The notes under the pieces: generated by a model
Database searches by the model: none
Seen by the model: the letters and a program-made list of their open reading frames with translations, nothing else
What the model was told of the DNA's origin: nothing
Assembly: GCF_000745125.1 (NCBI RefSeq)
Contig: NZ_JQNF01000003.1
Span: forward strand, 310,001 to 374,000
Origin: Carnobacterium jeotgali MS3
GTDB lineage: Bacteria; Bacillota; Bacilli; Lactobacillales; Carnobacteriaceae
Reading direction: 5' to 3'
DNA: 64,000 nt
In this document: positions 9,308-18,594 of the stretch, piece after piece
Numbering within the stretch: the stretch's first letter is position 1
Layout of the letters: each line of letters begins with the position of its first letter
Made by a program: the position numbers and the translations under genes

Positions 9308-10729
9308 TTACTTTTTCTTAATGACTTCTTTTAATAATTTCATTTGTCCTGTAAGAATCAGCCCTATAATAAATAGAATTACAAATGCAATCCCATTAAT
9401 CATAAGATTAACAAAACTTGAAAATGAAAAGCGCGGAATCACCACAAAGAATACGCCTTGAATTATGGCCATTATAACGGGTTTGACTAACGCTTTTCCA
9501 AACTCAATAAAGTTTGAGTTGAATAACCGATACATCAATAAATAATTCGTTTGGATAAAGTTCACTGTAAAGGCAATGATAACCATCAAAGCAACATACT
9601 CAATTTTACCAGCCCAAATTCCTATAAAAATAGCGGTTACTGTAACCACTGCAGATAAAACACCTGAAAGTAATAATAAATCTGTCCGATTAGCAGATTG
9701 AAAAATAGCACCTGTGCTGCTTAGAATCATTTGAATCCAAACCGATAAAGCTAGAATTTGGAAGGTTACTACACTTCCGCTCCATTGATCGCCAAACAAG
9801 AATAAAATAATATCGCTAGAATGAAAGACTAAAAACACAGAAAGCGGTAACCCAATCGTGGCTAAAATAGTTGTGATCTTTAAATACACGGATTTTATTT
9901 TTTCTAAATTTTTTTCATAGTCAGACATGATCGGTTGGATCACGGGAGAAATCACATTTGTCAAAATTTGATTGGGGTATAACGAGACTTGATAGGCTTT
10001 GTCATAAAACGCCAACGAACTGGCTGAAAAATAACGTCCAATCAACAAGCTGTCTAAATTTCTTGAAAAATAATTAATGAAATTAAATAAGAATTGATTT
10101 TTTGAAAAACTAAAAATCTTTTTCAATGGCGCTTTGTCTATTTTCAAAGACGCCTTTAAATTGGTTTTTAGATAGAAAATTATAAATAATAACGCTGCTT
10201 TGGCTGTATTGCTAATAATCAATGAATAATAGCTAAAGCCGTTTATAGCCATTACAATCGATACAACACCTGATACAATGTTGGCCAGTACCGTTACCAT
10301 ATTTACCGTGCTGAATTTTTTGTCTCTTAACAACATTGATTGCGGCACAACTAAAATACCATAAAAGAATACGCAAATTGCTAACACTATACTAATCGGT
10401 TTGTATACTTCATTGTTATAGAAAGCACTAATGGGATGCCCTAAAAACATAAACACAATTCCTAAAAACAGTGCTAAATAAAGTGAAAAACCAAATATGC
10501 TATTGATTTCTTCTTTTTCTAATGATTTATTTTGAATAATAGCTGGACCAATTCCAAAATCAGCCAACATCTGAAAAAAAATCAAAAAGACGTTTACCAC
10601 AGCGACAATTCCATACTCTGCTGGAGTTAATATTCTTGAGAGTACAGCCGTAACCAACAGTTGAATCACAACATTGGAATACTTCCCAATTGCACTGTAA
10701 AAGATGCCTTTTTTAAACTCATCAGCCAT
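9308..10729 (-). CDS. Wzx-type polysaccharide flippase (MOP family)
   Basis: 473 aa with 12-14 predicted membrane helices over the full length. The N-terminus (FKKGIFYSAIGKYSNVVIQL, then LSRILTPAEYGIVAVVNVF) is typical of EpsK/Wzx-like polysaccharide transporters, which move the undecaprenyl-linked repeat unit across the membrane. The frame opens 8 codons earlier, but the ATG at 10729 has GGAG 7 nt upstream and gives the standard family N-terminus. Flanked by two GT2 genes. Confidence 0.9.
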   Translation of the reverse strand: MADEFKKGIFYSAIGKYSNVVIQLLVTAVLSRILTPAEYGIVAVVNVFLIFFQMLADFGIGPAIIQNKSLEKEEINSIFGFSLYLALFLGIVFMFLGHPISAFYNNEVYKPISIVLAICVFFYGILVVPQSMLLRDKKFSTVNMVTVLANIVSGVVSIVMAINGFSYYSLIISNTAKAALLFIIFYLKTNLKASLKIDKAPLKKIFSFSKNQFLFNFINYFSRNLDSLLIGRYFSASSLAFYDKAYQVSLYPNQILTNVISPVIQPIMSDYEKNLEKIKSVYLKITTILATIGLPLSVFLVFHSSDIILFLFGDQWSGSVVTFQILALSVWIQMILSSTGAIFQSANRTDLLLLSGVLSAVVTVTAIFIGIWAGKIEYVALMVIIAFTVNFIQTNYLLMYRLFNSNFIEFGKALVKPVIMAIIQGVFFVVIPRFSFSSFVNLMINGIAFVILFIIGLILTGQMKLLKEVIKKK

Positions 10730-10755
10730 TCCCATACTCCGTAACACCTTCACTT

Positions 10756-11823
10756 CTATTTTGATTTAATTAAGAGATTTTTTATCACTTTAAAGCTTTT
10801 TTGAAATTTCTTCCCTATTATGATTCTTGTTTGCATCAATTTTAATGCAGTTGAGTATTTTTCGTATCTTAACAGCAGAATTAATAATTTTACAAATGAA
10901 TTTTTTTCTTTTTCTGTTTCTATTTCAGCAATGGCTTGTTTGATTTTAGGATCTTGCATGAGTTCTTCAATTCGTTCCTCTTTTTCAGGGAGTGTAAGTG
11001 GGCAATCTTCCCAAGCTAAGTTGCTTAATTCTAAATAAAGCGCACCCCAATAGTGTTGATTCACTAAATCGTGGTATTCTTCTTCTTTCTTCCAGTAGAG
11101 CATCCACTCTTCAAACTGATCGGCAATCGTGTATTCATAAAAAAAACGCTCTTTACGGTAGCGATTAACAGCTGATCCTTCACGGAAGACATAATGATAA
11201 TAAGCTTTTTGATGGTAATAGACTGTTTCGATATCAAAGCCTACTAATTGGTTAAACAAAGCATCTTGACCTACTTTTTGATTCGTAAACCGAATAGTGT
11301 GCTGCTTTAGGAATTCATGTTTATATAATTTATTCCATAAAGCGTATGGCGATAACGCATAGTGTCTTCTAAAATCAGCTCTGAAAGCTTCCTTTTTTTG
11401 AAGTCCATTTAATGTAGGCATTTTTTCAGTTTTCGTGACTTTACCTTCTTTGTCGACTACTTCATCGAAATACCCAAACACCACTAGATCGGCATTCGAT
11501 TCGATTGCTTTTGCAACCGTTTCTTCAACTAAATTTGCTTCAAAATAATCATCTGGATCAGCAAAATAAATATACTCACCAGTAGCTTTATCTAGTCCTG
11601 CATTTCTGGCAAAACCTGAACCGGCATTTTTTTGATGGATAACGGTAATATGTGGATTTTTCAAACTGTATCGATCGCATATTTCTCCCGATTCATCAGT
11701 TGATCCATCATTTACCAAAATAATTTCTATGTTTTGATACGTTTGATTTAATGCGCACTGAATCGCTTTTTCCAGCTGCTCTGCAACATTGTAGATAGGC
11801 ATAATAATTGATACTTTACTCAT
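10756..11823 (-). CDS. Glycosyltransferase family 2, first gene of the polysaccharide cluster
   Basis: 355 aa. GT-A motifs: VSIIMPIYNVAEQLEKAIQC, VNDGSTDESG and YFADPDDYFE, where the usual DSDD is DPDD. A long C-terminal acceptor-side region follows (WNKLYKHEFL, then aromatic-rich stretches). The ATG has AGGGG about 8 nt upstream. It follows a good extended -10 promoter and is therefore the first gene of the leftward transcript. Confidence 0.85.
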   Translation of the reverse strand: MSKVSIIMPIYNVAEQLEKAIQCALNQTYQNIEIILVNDGSTDESGEICDRYSLKNPHITVIHQKNAGSGFARNAGLDKATGEYIYFADPDDYFEANLVEETVAKAIESNADLVVFGYFDEVVDKEGKVTKTEKMPTLNGLQKKEAFRADFRRHYALSPYALWNKLYKHEFLKQHTIRFTNQKVGQDALFNQLVGFDIETVYYHQKAYYHYVFREGSAVNRYRKERFFYEYTIADQFEEWMLYWKKEEEYHDLVNQHYWGALYLELSNLAWEDCPLTLPEKEERIEELMQDPKIKQAIAEIETEKEKNSFVKLLILLLRYEKYSTALKLMQTRIIIGKKFQKSFKVIKNLLIKSK

Positions 11824-11864
11824 CCTTACACCCCTTTCATTTTCACTAATGCAATGACTTGCCT

Positions 11865-11873
11865 ATTATAGCA
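11865..11873 (-). promoter_or_regulatory. Extended -10 promoter of the polysaccharide cluster
   Basis: The minus strand reads TGCTATAAT, a perfect -10 hexamer with the TGN extension, about 42 nt upstream of the first GT2 start codon. No good -35 is visible, which is acceptable for extended -10 promoters. Confidence 0.55.
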
Positions 11874-11963
11874 TAATCAAATGACTGAAACATTACAGTT
11901 TTCTAAAGACTAATTTTCATTTTCTATTCTTACAAATTTAAGCGGTTTTCAACTTGATTATCG

Positions 11964-11992
11964 TTGACTTATTTCCAATCAATGAGTAGACT
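11964..11992 (+). promoter_or_regulatory. Predicted promoter of galE
   Basis: TTGACT, a 17-nt spacer and TAGACT (4 of 6 matches) lie about 60 nt upstream of the galE ATG. The intergenic region is shared with the divergent polysaccharide cluster. Confidence 0.45.
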
Positions 11993-12052
11993 TAATCTTG
12001 TTAGAGAGATATAACGATTGATATTAAAAATTCAAATAAATGAGGGATAAAT

Positions 12053-13063
12053 ATGGCTATATTAGTAACAGGCGGCGCCGGTTATATCGGCAGCCACACA
12101 ACGGTAGAATTATTGAATGCTGGGCATGAAGTTGTTATCGTTGATAACTTTTCAAACAGCAAACCTGAAGTGTTAAATCGAATCAAAGAAATTACTGGAA
12201 AAGAATTCTCTTTTTATGAAGTCGATGTATTAAATAAAACAGATTTAGAAGCGGTATTCAAAATTCATGACATAGAAGCAGTTATTCATTTTGCCGGCTA
12301 CAAGGCTGTGGGCGAATCTGTTAGTGAACCGTTAAAATACTACCACAATAACTTAACCAGCACTTTTGTTCTTGCTGAGTTAATGGAAACTTATAATGTT
12401 AAAAAATTGGTTTTCAGTTCTTCTGCAACAGTTTACGGAATGGACAATATCTCTCCGCTAACGGAAGATCTACCTTTAAGCACAACCAACCCTTATGGCA
12501 CAACTAAAATGATGATTGAACAAATCTTGCAAGACGTCTATGTTTCAGATTCTTCTTGGAGCATTGCATTATTGCGTTACTTTAATCCAATCGGCGCTCA
12601 CGAAAGCGGACGCATCGGAGAAGATCCAAACGGCATTCCAAATAACTTGATGCCTTATATCACCCAAGTTGCTGTAGGCAAACGTGATCAATTAAGTGTG
12701 TTTGGTGGCGACTATGATACTCCAGACGGCACTGGTGTGCGTGACTACATTCATGTAGTGGATTTGGCTAAAGGTCATTTAAAAGCTGTTGAAAAGATTC
12801 TTTCTTCAGAAGGCATTGAAGCTTACAATCTTGGAACTGGAATAGGCTACAGTGTACTAGATGTTGTAACGAATTTTGAAAAGGCTACAGGTAAGAAAGT
12901 TCCTTATACTCTTACAGATAGACGTCCTGGAGACATTGCTACTTGTTATTCTGACGCTTCAAAAGCCGCTAAAGAACTTGACTGGAAAGCGGAGCATACG
13001 TTAGAAGACATGTGCCGTGATTCTTGGAAATGGCAAGAAAACAATCCAAACGGCTACGAATAA
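12053..13063 (+). CDS. galE: UDP-glucose 4-epimerase
   Basis: 336 aa, the usual GalE length. It interconverts UDP-glucose and UDP-galactose in the cytoplasm. Seen: the Rossmann NAD motif [11 protein letters not shown] at residues 6-16, the catalytic region FSSSATVYG (Ser/Thr), YxxxK as [12 protein letters not shown], and [16 protein letters not shown] plus [11 protein letters not shown] characteristic of GalE. A ribosome binding site (GAGGGA) precedes the ATG. It probably supplies galactose donors to the divergent polysaccharide operon. A terminator follows. Confidence 0.96.
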   Translation: MAILVTGGAGYIGSHTTVELLNAGHEVVIVDNFSNSKPEVLNRIKEITGKEFSFYEVDVLNKTDLEAVFKIHDIEAVIHFAGYKAVGESVSEPLKYYHNNLTSTFVLAELMETYNVKKLVFSSSATVYGMDNISPLTEDLPLSTTNPYGTTKMMIEQILQDVYVSDSSWSIALLRYFNPIGAHESGRIGEDPNGIPNNLMPYITQVAVGKRDQLSVFGGDYDTPDGTGVRDYIHVVDLAKGHLKAVEKILSSEGIEAYNLGTGIGYSVLDVVTNFEKATGKKVPYTLTDRRPGDIATCYSDASKAAKELDWKAEHTLEDMCRDSWKWQENNPNGYE

Positions 13064-13076
13064 AACGAAGCTCAAT

Positions 13077-13136
13077 AAAAAAACTCATTCCTCTTTTGAT
13101 GATTTATTTCATCAGAAGTAGAATGAGTTTTTTTAT
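13077..13136 (+). terminator. Rho-independent terminator after galE
   Basis: The outer stem AAACTCATTC/GAATGAGTTT with an inner TGATGA/TCATCA stem is followed by a run of seven T. The preceding A-run makes it plausibly bidirectional. Confidence 0.8.
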
Positions 13137-13198
13137 TTATACTATTAGTATTGCTAGATGAGTTCATTTAATAAATTCAAATTTCCGGAATTTTTTCT

Positions 13199-14140
13199 TT
13201 ATCGTCTAAATGTAGTCTTTACTTTAGTTCGGATATACCTCTCGGCACGAGAAGGAGCCGCTTCATTGATTGTACCATTTTGATAAACATCAATTGCTGC
13301 GTTGATAACAGCACCTGCAGTCATTAATGCTCCAATAACTTGCAGCCAAATCAACATGATCATAAACGTTCCAATCGTTCCGTAACTTTTAGTACCAATA
13401 GCAAAATATTCAACATAAACGGCAAAAACTTGAGAAACTAACATCCAACCGATTGTTGAGAAAGCTGCTCCAGGAAGAACGCTTTTGAAAGCTATTTTTG
13501 CATGCGGTACAAAGTAATACAACAAACAAAAAATAATAAACAACACAATCATCGTAACTGGCCATCTTAAACTTTGAAATGTTTCACTAATGGTTAAAGG
13601 TATATCAATTATTGGGGTAATGTATTCTAATATCAATTGCCCAAACCCAAAAATGATCACAAGTAACATGATACTGAAAATCAAGAGTGTCGTTAAGATT
13701 AGCGAAAATAATCTAATAATCACGACGTTTCTTCTTGGCTCTACACCATAAGCTTTATTCATGCTCACTTGCATTGCGGTCATTCCTCTACTGGCTGACC
13801 ATAAAGCTCCAATCACGGCAATCGACAATATCCCTCCGCTGCTTCGTGTAAACCAACTTGTTAACACATCTTCTACTTGATCAAAAAAATAGTTTGGTAC
13901 AGCATTTTCAATGTACGGCAATAATTCTGCTGCATCTAAACGGAAATAGGGCAATACATTGCCAATCACAACAATAACAGGGAAAATAGACAATAAAAAA
14001 TAATAACTGATAATAGCTCCCGAATTCCAAACTTCAGCTTCTCGATATTTTTGAACCACAATACTACTGAATTTTTTTAGTGCTTTTTTCGTTTCTTTTT
14101 TCTTTAAATCTACCTTACCTATTGGACTATCTTCTGACAT
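13199..14140 (-). CDS. YihY/BrkB family inner-membrane protein
   Basis: 313 aa with six predicted membrane helices. A cytoplasmic N-terminus (about 40 residues, Lys-rich) precedes YYFLLSIFPVIVVIGNVLP near residue 45, the conserved YihY opening. Further conserved stretches are SASRGMTAMQVSMNKAYG and GTIGTFMIMLIWLQVIGA. Family function is not settled; earlier RNase BN and virulence-factor labels are not reliable. ATG with AGGAG upstream. Monocistronic by context. Confidence 0.9.
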   Translation of the reverse strand: MSEDSPIGKVDLKKKETKKALKKFSSIVVQKYREAEVWNSGAIISYYFLLSIFPVIVVIGNVLPYFRLDAAELLPYIENAVPNYFFDQVEDVLTSWFTRSSGGILSIAVIGALWSASRGMTAMQVSMNKAYGVEPRRNVVIIRLFSLILTTLLIFSIMLLVIIFGFGQLILEYITPIIDIPLTISETFQSLRWPVTMIVLFIIFCLLYYFVPHAKIAFKSVLPGAAFSTIGWMLVSQVFAVYVEYFAIGTKSYGTIGTFMIMLIWLQVIGALMTAGAVINAAIDVYQNGTINEAAPSRAERYIRTKVKTTFRR

Positions 14141-14192
14141 ACTTAGACTCCTTTTTCGAAACTAACCATCATTATACCTATTTATATTAAAA

Positions 14193-14230
14193 AAATAAAA
14201 TACTTATTTTTATAGAAATAAGTATTTTAT
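14193..14230 (-). terminator. Terminator after the acyltransferase gene
   Basis: On the minus strand the stem AAAATACTTATTT/AAATAAGTATTTT is followed by a T-rich tract, and overlaps the stop codon of the acyltransferase gene. Confidence 0.75.
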
Positions 14231-15270
14231 AGAATAAACCGTTTTATAAATGGCAGTTGAGCCATTGCCTTAACACAAACGTAACTGATACAAAAAATCA
14301 AAAGAGTCAAAAGAGGTATGGATAAAATTGGAGTAGTAAATAATGTCGTTACTCCTGTCTTCCATATAAGGAAAATAATCAACACATGGATCAAATAAAT
14401 TCCAAAGGAATAAGTTGACAGTTCTGAAAGGACACGTTTAAATTGCGTTTTAACATTCTTTGGGTTCAATCTTTCTTTTGCCAATAAAAAAGCTGCAATA
14501 CTCATGAAAAATACATTCGGTGTTAAGTACTCGTAGGGAATGTCATAATGTTTTCCTTGTTTAAGCGACTCACTACTTGTAATGATAATAGTAATCATTA
14601 AACCGGCCAAACCCAATAGATAAATTCCTGTTTTCAGCCATTTTTTCAAATCGTAATGAGCCAGATAATAACCAGCAAAAAAGTAGCCCACGTAACCAAA
14701 GGTAATATCTAAGTTAATGCCTCTTTCCGCGAAAGTTACGGTAGAGCTGACTGGAAACTCATGATAAGACGGAAGAATAAAACCTATATAAAAGCAGAAT
14801 ACAATCACATATAAAATAATTTTCTTGTCCTCAGCGATTTTTCTGAGAAAAGGAATCATCACATAGATTTCAATCATTCGAAAAAGAAACCACAAATGGA
14901 AATGCCCTTCTTTGAATGCTTCAACCATTATACTCCATACTTCTGAATTGAATGTCCGGTATTCGTTCCATATAAAAATTAGAGAATATAGAGCTGACCA
15001 AAAAATAAAAACCGTTACTAGACGAAAGACATTTTTTTTATAGAATTTTTTAATTGAGAACGTTCTTTTCGGATCTAAAAAAAATAGCCCGCTCATCATA
15101 AAAAATAGTGGTACACTCATCCGAGCAAAACTATCGTATACATTCAGCATTTGCCACTGATACGAGTCGATGGCATATAAGTCAAAATCACGTGAGATGA
15201 TATGGATGGTAATCACTAAAAAAATAGCTGCTACCCGAAGAATATCAGCATAAAGAATTCTTTCTTTCAT
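14227..15270 (-). CDS. Acyltransferase family 3 membrane protein (OafA/WecH-like)
   Basis: 347 aa with about ten membrane helices. The N-terminus YADILRVAAIFLVITIHI contains the R and H residues characteristic of acyltransferase family 3 proteins, which O-acetylate or otherwise acylate surface glycans; RMSVPLFFMMSGLFFL is the matching second helix. ATG with AGGAGCT upstream. The target may be the polysaccharide made by the nearby cluster, but that is inference. It has its own terminator and no co-transcribed neighbour. Confidence 0.85.
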   Translation of the reverse strand: MKERILYADILRVAAIFLVITIHIISRDFDLYAIDSYQWQMLNVYDSFARMSVPLFFMMSGLFFLDPKRTFSIKKFYKKNVFRLVTVFIFWSALYSLIFIWNEYRTFNSEVWSIMVEAFKEGHFHLWFLFRMIEIYVMIPFLRKIAEDKKIILYVIVFCFYIGFILPSYHEFPVSSTVTFAERGINLDITFGYVGYFFAGYYLAHYDLKKWLKTGIYLLGLAGLMITIIITSSESLKQGKHYDIPYEYLTPNVFFMSIAAFLLAKERLNPKNVKTQFKRVLSELSTYSFGIYLIHVLIIFLIWKTGVTTLFTTPILSIPLLTLLIFCISYVCVKAMAQLPFIKRFIL

Positions 15271-15438
15271 AGTTACAGCTCCTTCTTGTTATTTCAGACT
15301 ACAGTATACCAACAATGCAAAAAAACTGAAAACAACTGAACTTTCACAGCATGTTGGCTGACTCTCCTTTAAATGTAGAGTAAATAGATAGATGGTTAAT
15401 TAGTGCGATTGGTGTGGTAGTGACTTGGTTTGGTTCGG

Positions 15439-15637
15439 TCAACTCAAATCTGGATTTCTGTTTGAGTTGGTCTAACTAGCCTCTGTTTCGTCCTACTCAA
15501 ATTTGTTTTCTGTTTACGTTGGGCTAACTAGCCCCCTGTTCGTCCTACTCAGATCCTTTTCCCATTTGAGTTAGGCTAACTAGCCTCTGTTTTACCTACT
15601 CAAATATGTTTTCTGTTTGGGTTGGCGAAACAGAGGC
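15439..15637. repeat. Array A: four 52-bp imperfect repeats made of inverted half-units
   Basis: Four copies begin near 15439, 15491, 15543 and 15594. Each holds a forward core TACTCAAAT (15441, 15494, 15546, 15597) and an inverted core such as ATTTGAGTT about 19 bp later, then a GGCTAACTAGCC near-palindrome and CTCTGTTTCG. The array closes with CGAAACAGAGGCT (15625-15637), the reverse complement of AGCCTCTGTTTCG at 15478-15490. It occupies most of the 438-bp gap between the acyltransferase and map, and no coding frame is convincing there. Function unknown. Confidence 0.85.
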
Positions 15638-15658
15638 TCCATTCGACAAAATCAGATG

Positions 15659-15706
15659 AAAAAAATCCTAAACAATCTTCATCAGAAGCTCGTTTAGGAC
15701 TTTTTT
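15659..15706 (-). terminator. Terminator after map
   Basis: The minus strand carries GTCCTAAAC...GTTTAGGA followed by seven T directly after the map stop codon; A/T tracts on both sides make it possibly bidirectional. Confidence 0.8.
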
Positions 15707-15708
15707 AT

Positions 15709-16464
15709 TTAATCTTTTTGCAAGGTTAAAATTCTAGGACCATCTTTAGTAATGGCTAATGTGTGTTCGAATTGACAACTAATCCCGCCATCTTTTGTAC
15801 GAGCAGTCCAACCGTTGTCATCCATTTTAGATTTCCATGTTCCGGTATTGACCATTGGTTCAATAGTAATAACCATGCCTTCTTTCAAGCGTAAACCTTT
15901 TCCAGCTTCTCCATAATGCGGAACTGACGGTGCTTCATGCATCGTTGGCCCAATACCATGTCCAATAAATTCACGGACCACTGAGAAACCTTCTCCTTCA
16001 ACATACGTTTGGATTGCATGACCAATATCTCCAATACGGTTCCCCACTTGTGCTTGCTCGATTCCTAGGTAAAGAGCTTTTTTAGTGACTTCCATTAACT
16101 TCTCAGTTTCAGGGGTCCCTTCACCAACAATATAGCTCCAACAAGAATCGGACATTGCGCCTTTTAAATTAACAACTGTATCGACTTTAATCAAGTCGCC
16201 GTTCTTTAAAACTTCATTTTTCAAAGGGAATCCATGACAGATTTCATCATTGACGCTGACGCAAGTTGCATATTCATATCCTTCAAAACCGATTTGCTCG
16301 GCAATTCCACCATGTTCTTCAATATAGCTTTGCATAAATTCATTGATTTCCCAACTTGTTATACCAGGTTTGATAATCTCTCTCAAGGCAATATGTGCAT
16401 TTGCCAATAGTGTTCCTGATTCATCCATTGCATCAATTTCACGTTGTGATTTTAGTGTGATCAA
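15709..16464 (-). CDS. map: Methionine aminopeptidase type I
   Basis: 251 aa. It removes the initiator methionine from nascent proteins. The pita-bread fold metal ligands are recognisable: KVDTVV and SDSCW (two Asp), GHGIGPTMHEAP (His), EPMV (Glu) and QFEHT (Glu); NDEICHGFP holds the substrate-binding His. TTG start with GAGGAA upstream. Length and motifs are standard for Firmicutes type I enzymes. It stands alone between two gaps. Confidence 0.96.
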   Translation of the reverse strand: MITLKSQREIDAMDESGTLLANAHIALREIIKPGITSWEINEFMQSYIEEHGGIAEQIGFEGYEYATCVSVNDEICHGFPLKNEVLKNGDLIKVDTVVNLKGAMSDSCWSYIVGEGTPETEKLMEVTKKALYLGIEQAQVGNRIGDIGHAIQTYVEGEGFSVVREFIGHGIGPTMHEAPSVPHYGEAGKGLRLKEGMVITIEPMVNTGTWKSKMDDNGWTARTKDGGISCQFEHTLAITKDGPRILTLQKD

Positions 16465-16731
16465 TTTTGTTCCTCTTTTCTATTTAGTCTTACGCATTTT
16501 TTACTCTTCTTTTCTATTATAAGCTTTATTCCTAAATTTGTGAACCATTCTTCTCATTGATTAAGATGTATGCCCTTTTTCTCATAATTTATTGAAATAA
16601 TCTGTTCTATTTTGTCTTCTTCACCATTTAAAAGGCTTTCTATTTAAATTATTCTTACTTTAGGGTTATTTTTGTCCCTTTTTCCGTTATACTCTACTAG
16701 AGAACAATTAATGAGAGCGAGTGGTTTTTTA

Positions 16732-17640
16732 ATGAATAAAAAAACGAATTATACCCCTAAAAAAAATACTAACAATCAACTGTATACTGTGACGGAACCA
16801 ATGGAATTATTGCCTTTTTTATTAAGCGTAATGACACATACTAGCCGTAATTCGGTGAAATCGACTTTAACAAGAGGTCAAGTAACTGTCGATGAAAAAA
16901 TGACCAAAAAACACAATCTTCCGTTACTTCCTGGTCAAGTTGTCGCAATTCAATCCAATAAAGCAGCAATCAAAGAAACTGCTTTGGTTGGAATGACGAT
17001 TCTTTATGAAGATGATGCCATTATTGTTATCGATAAAGAAGCGGGTTTATTATCGATTGCAGCTAAATTTGCTCAAGAATTGACTGCCCATCGCCAGTTG
17101 ATCAATTATGTCAAACAAGAAAATCAAAACAACCGTATTTACGTCGTTCACCGTTTAGACCGTGATACTTCTGGTGTAATGGTTTTTGCAAAAACCGAAA
17201 AAATCAAACAAGACATGCAAGAAAATTGGAAAGAGATAGTCAAAGAACGAATCTATACGGCTCTAGTTGAAGGTGTAGTCCGTGAAGATGAAGGCACCAT
17301 TAAGACTTGGTTAACAGAAAGCAAAGCAATGAAAGTCCATTCAGCTACTTATGATAATGGTGGGAAATTGGCTATTACTCATTACAAAAAAATACGCAAT
17401 AACGAAGACTTCACTTTACTAGAAGCTCGTTTAGAAACCGGACGTAAAAACCAAATTCGGGTTCACATGGAAACGCTTGGTCATCCTGTTGCTGGGGATA
17501 AAAAATATGGGGCGACTTCTAATCCATTAAAACGATTAGGTTTGCACGCAACTACTTTAGCGTTGATACACCCTACCACCGGAGAATTAGTGCGGTTTCA
17601 TTCAAAAGTACCTAAAGTATTCTTGATGCACTCAAAATAA
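16732..17640 (+). CDS. RluD/RluA-family pseudouridine synthase
   Basis: 302 aa from the ATG at 16732. The frame opens at a TTG 20 codons earlier, but that stretch looks like promoter sequence (TATACT). An S4-like RNA-binding part (residues about 35-75, NSVKSTLTRGQVTVD) precedes the catalytic domain, with the signature HRLDRDTSGVMVFAKT containing the catalytic Asp. Later ARLETGRKNQIRVHM and GDKKYG are typical. It isomerises uridines in rRNA; the exact site cannot be assigned. Its own leader, no operon partner. Confidence 0.92.
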   Translation: MNKKTNYTPKKNTNNQLYTVTEPMELLPFLLSVMTHTSRNSVKSTLTRGQVTVDEKMTKKHNLPLLPGQVVAIQSNKAAIKETALVGMTILYEDDAIIVIDKEAGLLSIAAKFAQELTAHRQLINYVKQENQNNRIYVVHRLDRDTSGVMVFAKTEKIKQDMQENWKEIVKERIYTALVEGVVREDEGTIKTWLTESKAMKVHSATYDNGGKLAITHYKKIRNNEDFTLLEARLETGRKNQIRVHMETLGHPVAGDKKYGATSNPLKRLGLHATTLALIHPTTGELVRFHSKVPKVFLMHSK

Positions 17641-17766
17641 ACGCGATTTAAGCAAAATTTTCTATTTGGAGAAAAAAAGAGAAAGCTTTGCTTTATCTCT
17701 CCTCCAGTTCAATGGTATGATAAATAAATAGTTAGATTAGTAAAAGGGTTTAAGGGTGGTTGGTTT

Positions 17767-18507
17767 ATGGAGCATGAAAAAGTATCGGTATTAGGAGTGG
17801 CTTTTGACAATAAGACAAAAGAAACATTCCTTGAAGAATTAATGGAGCGGATTGATCACAACCAAAAATCTTTTGTGGTTACAGCCAATCCAGAAATTGT
17901 CATGTATGCAAAAAAAGATTCCTCTTATATGTCGCTTATCAAAGAAGCTGACTACGTTATTGCTGACGGGATTGGCATCATAAAAGGATCGAAAATATTA
18001 GGAACGCCGATTGTTGAACGGGTTGCAGGCTATGATTTAATGTTAGCTTTACTTGAAGAAGCAAATAAAAAAGGCAGCCGTGTTTATTTATTAGGTGCAA
18101 AAGAAGACGTTTTGCAAAGTACGGTTAAAAAAGTTAAAGAACGTTATTCTTCGATCAATCTTGTTGGATCAAGAAATGGTTACTTTGATTTTTCGGATGT
18201 TTCAGTGATTGAATCCGTTCAAGCGACACAACCCGACATGGTCTTTGTTGCTATCGGTTATCCAAGACAAGAACAATGGATTCACCAGTACCTTAAAACT
18301 GCTTCAAAAGGATTGTTAATGGGTGTAGGCGGCAGTTTTGATGTTCTTTCTGGAAAGTCAAAGCGTGCACCAAAAATCTTTATCCAGTTAAATAGCGAAT
18401 GGTTGTATCGTTTGATCAAGCAGCCTTTCCGCTTAAAACGAATGATGGCATTGCCTCAATTCTTAAAAGAAGTAAAAAACGAAAAAAAGCAAGTCCACAA
18501 AAAATAA
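17767..18507 (+). CDS. WecG/TagA/CpsF-family glycosyltransferase
   Basis: 246 aa, GT26 family. In Gram-positives TagA/TarA adds ManNAc to undecaprenyl-PP-GlcNAc, the committed step of wall teichoic acid synthesis. Motifs seen: TANPEIVMYAKKD, YVIADGIGIIKGSKILGTP with the catalytic Asp, RVAGYDLM and MGVGGSFDVLSGKSKRAP. A ribosome binding site-like AAGGGTGG precedes the ATG. A UDP-ManNAc donor could come from the 2-epimerase at 7137. It could instead act on another polysaccharide. Confidence 0.9.
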   Translation: MEHEKVSVLGVAFDNKTKETFLEELMERIDHNQKSFVVTANPEIVMYAKKDSSYMSLIKEADYVIADGIGIIKGSKILGTPIVERVAGYDLMLALLEEANKKGSRVYLLGAKEDVLQSTVKKVKERYSSINLVGSRNGYFDFSDVSVIESVQATQPDMVFVAIGYPRQEQWIHQYLKTASKGLLMGVGGSFDVLSGKSKRAPKIFIQLNSEWLYRLIKQPFRLKRMMALPQFLKEVKNEKKQVHKK

Positions 18508-18514
18508 TCTAAAG

Positions 18515-18547
18515 AAGCTGAACAGTTTTTTTCGTTCAGCTTTTTTC
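18515..18547 (+). terminator. Terminator after the WecG/TagA gene
   Basis: Perfect stem AAGCTGAAC/GTTCAGCTT followed by a T-run. Confidence 0.85.
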
Positions 18548-18594
18548 ACAGATTTTCATTGATAAAAATCAACGATAAATGAGGTTAGTTCGTT

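Noticed and set aside
15439-15637. CRISPR array
   Set aside because: Units are contiguous imperfect repeats with no unique spacers, and no cas genes are present in the window.
17668-17705. Possible terminator after the RluD-type gene
   Set aside because: A weak imperfect stem exists but no T-run follows.
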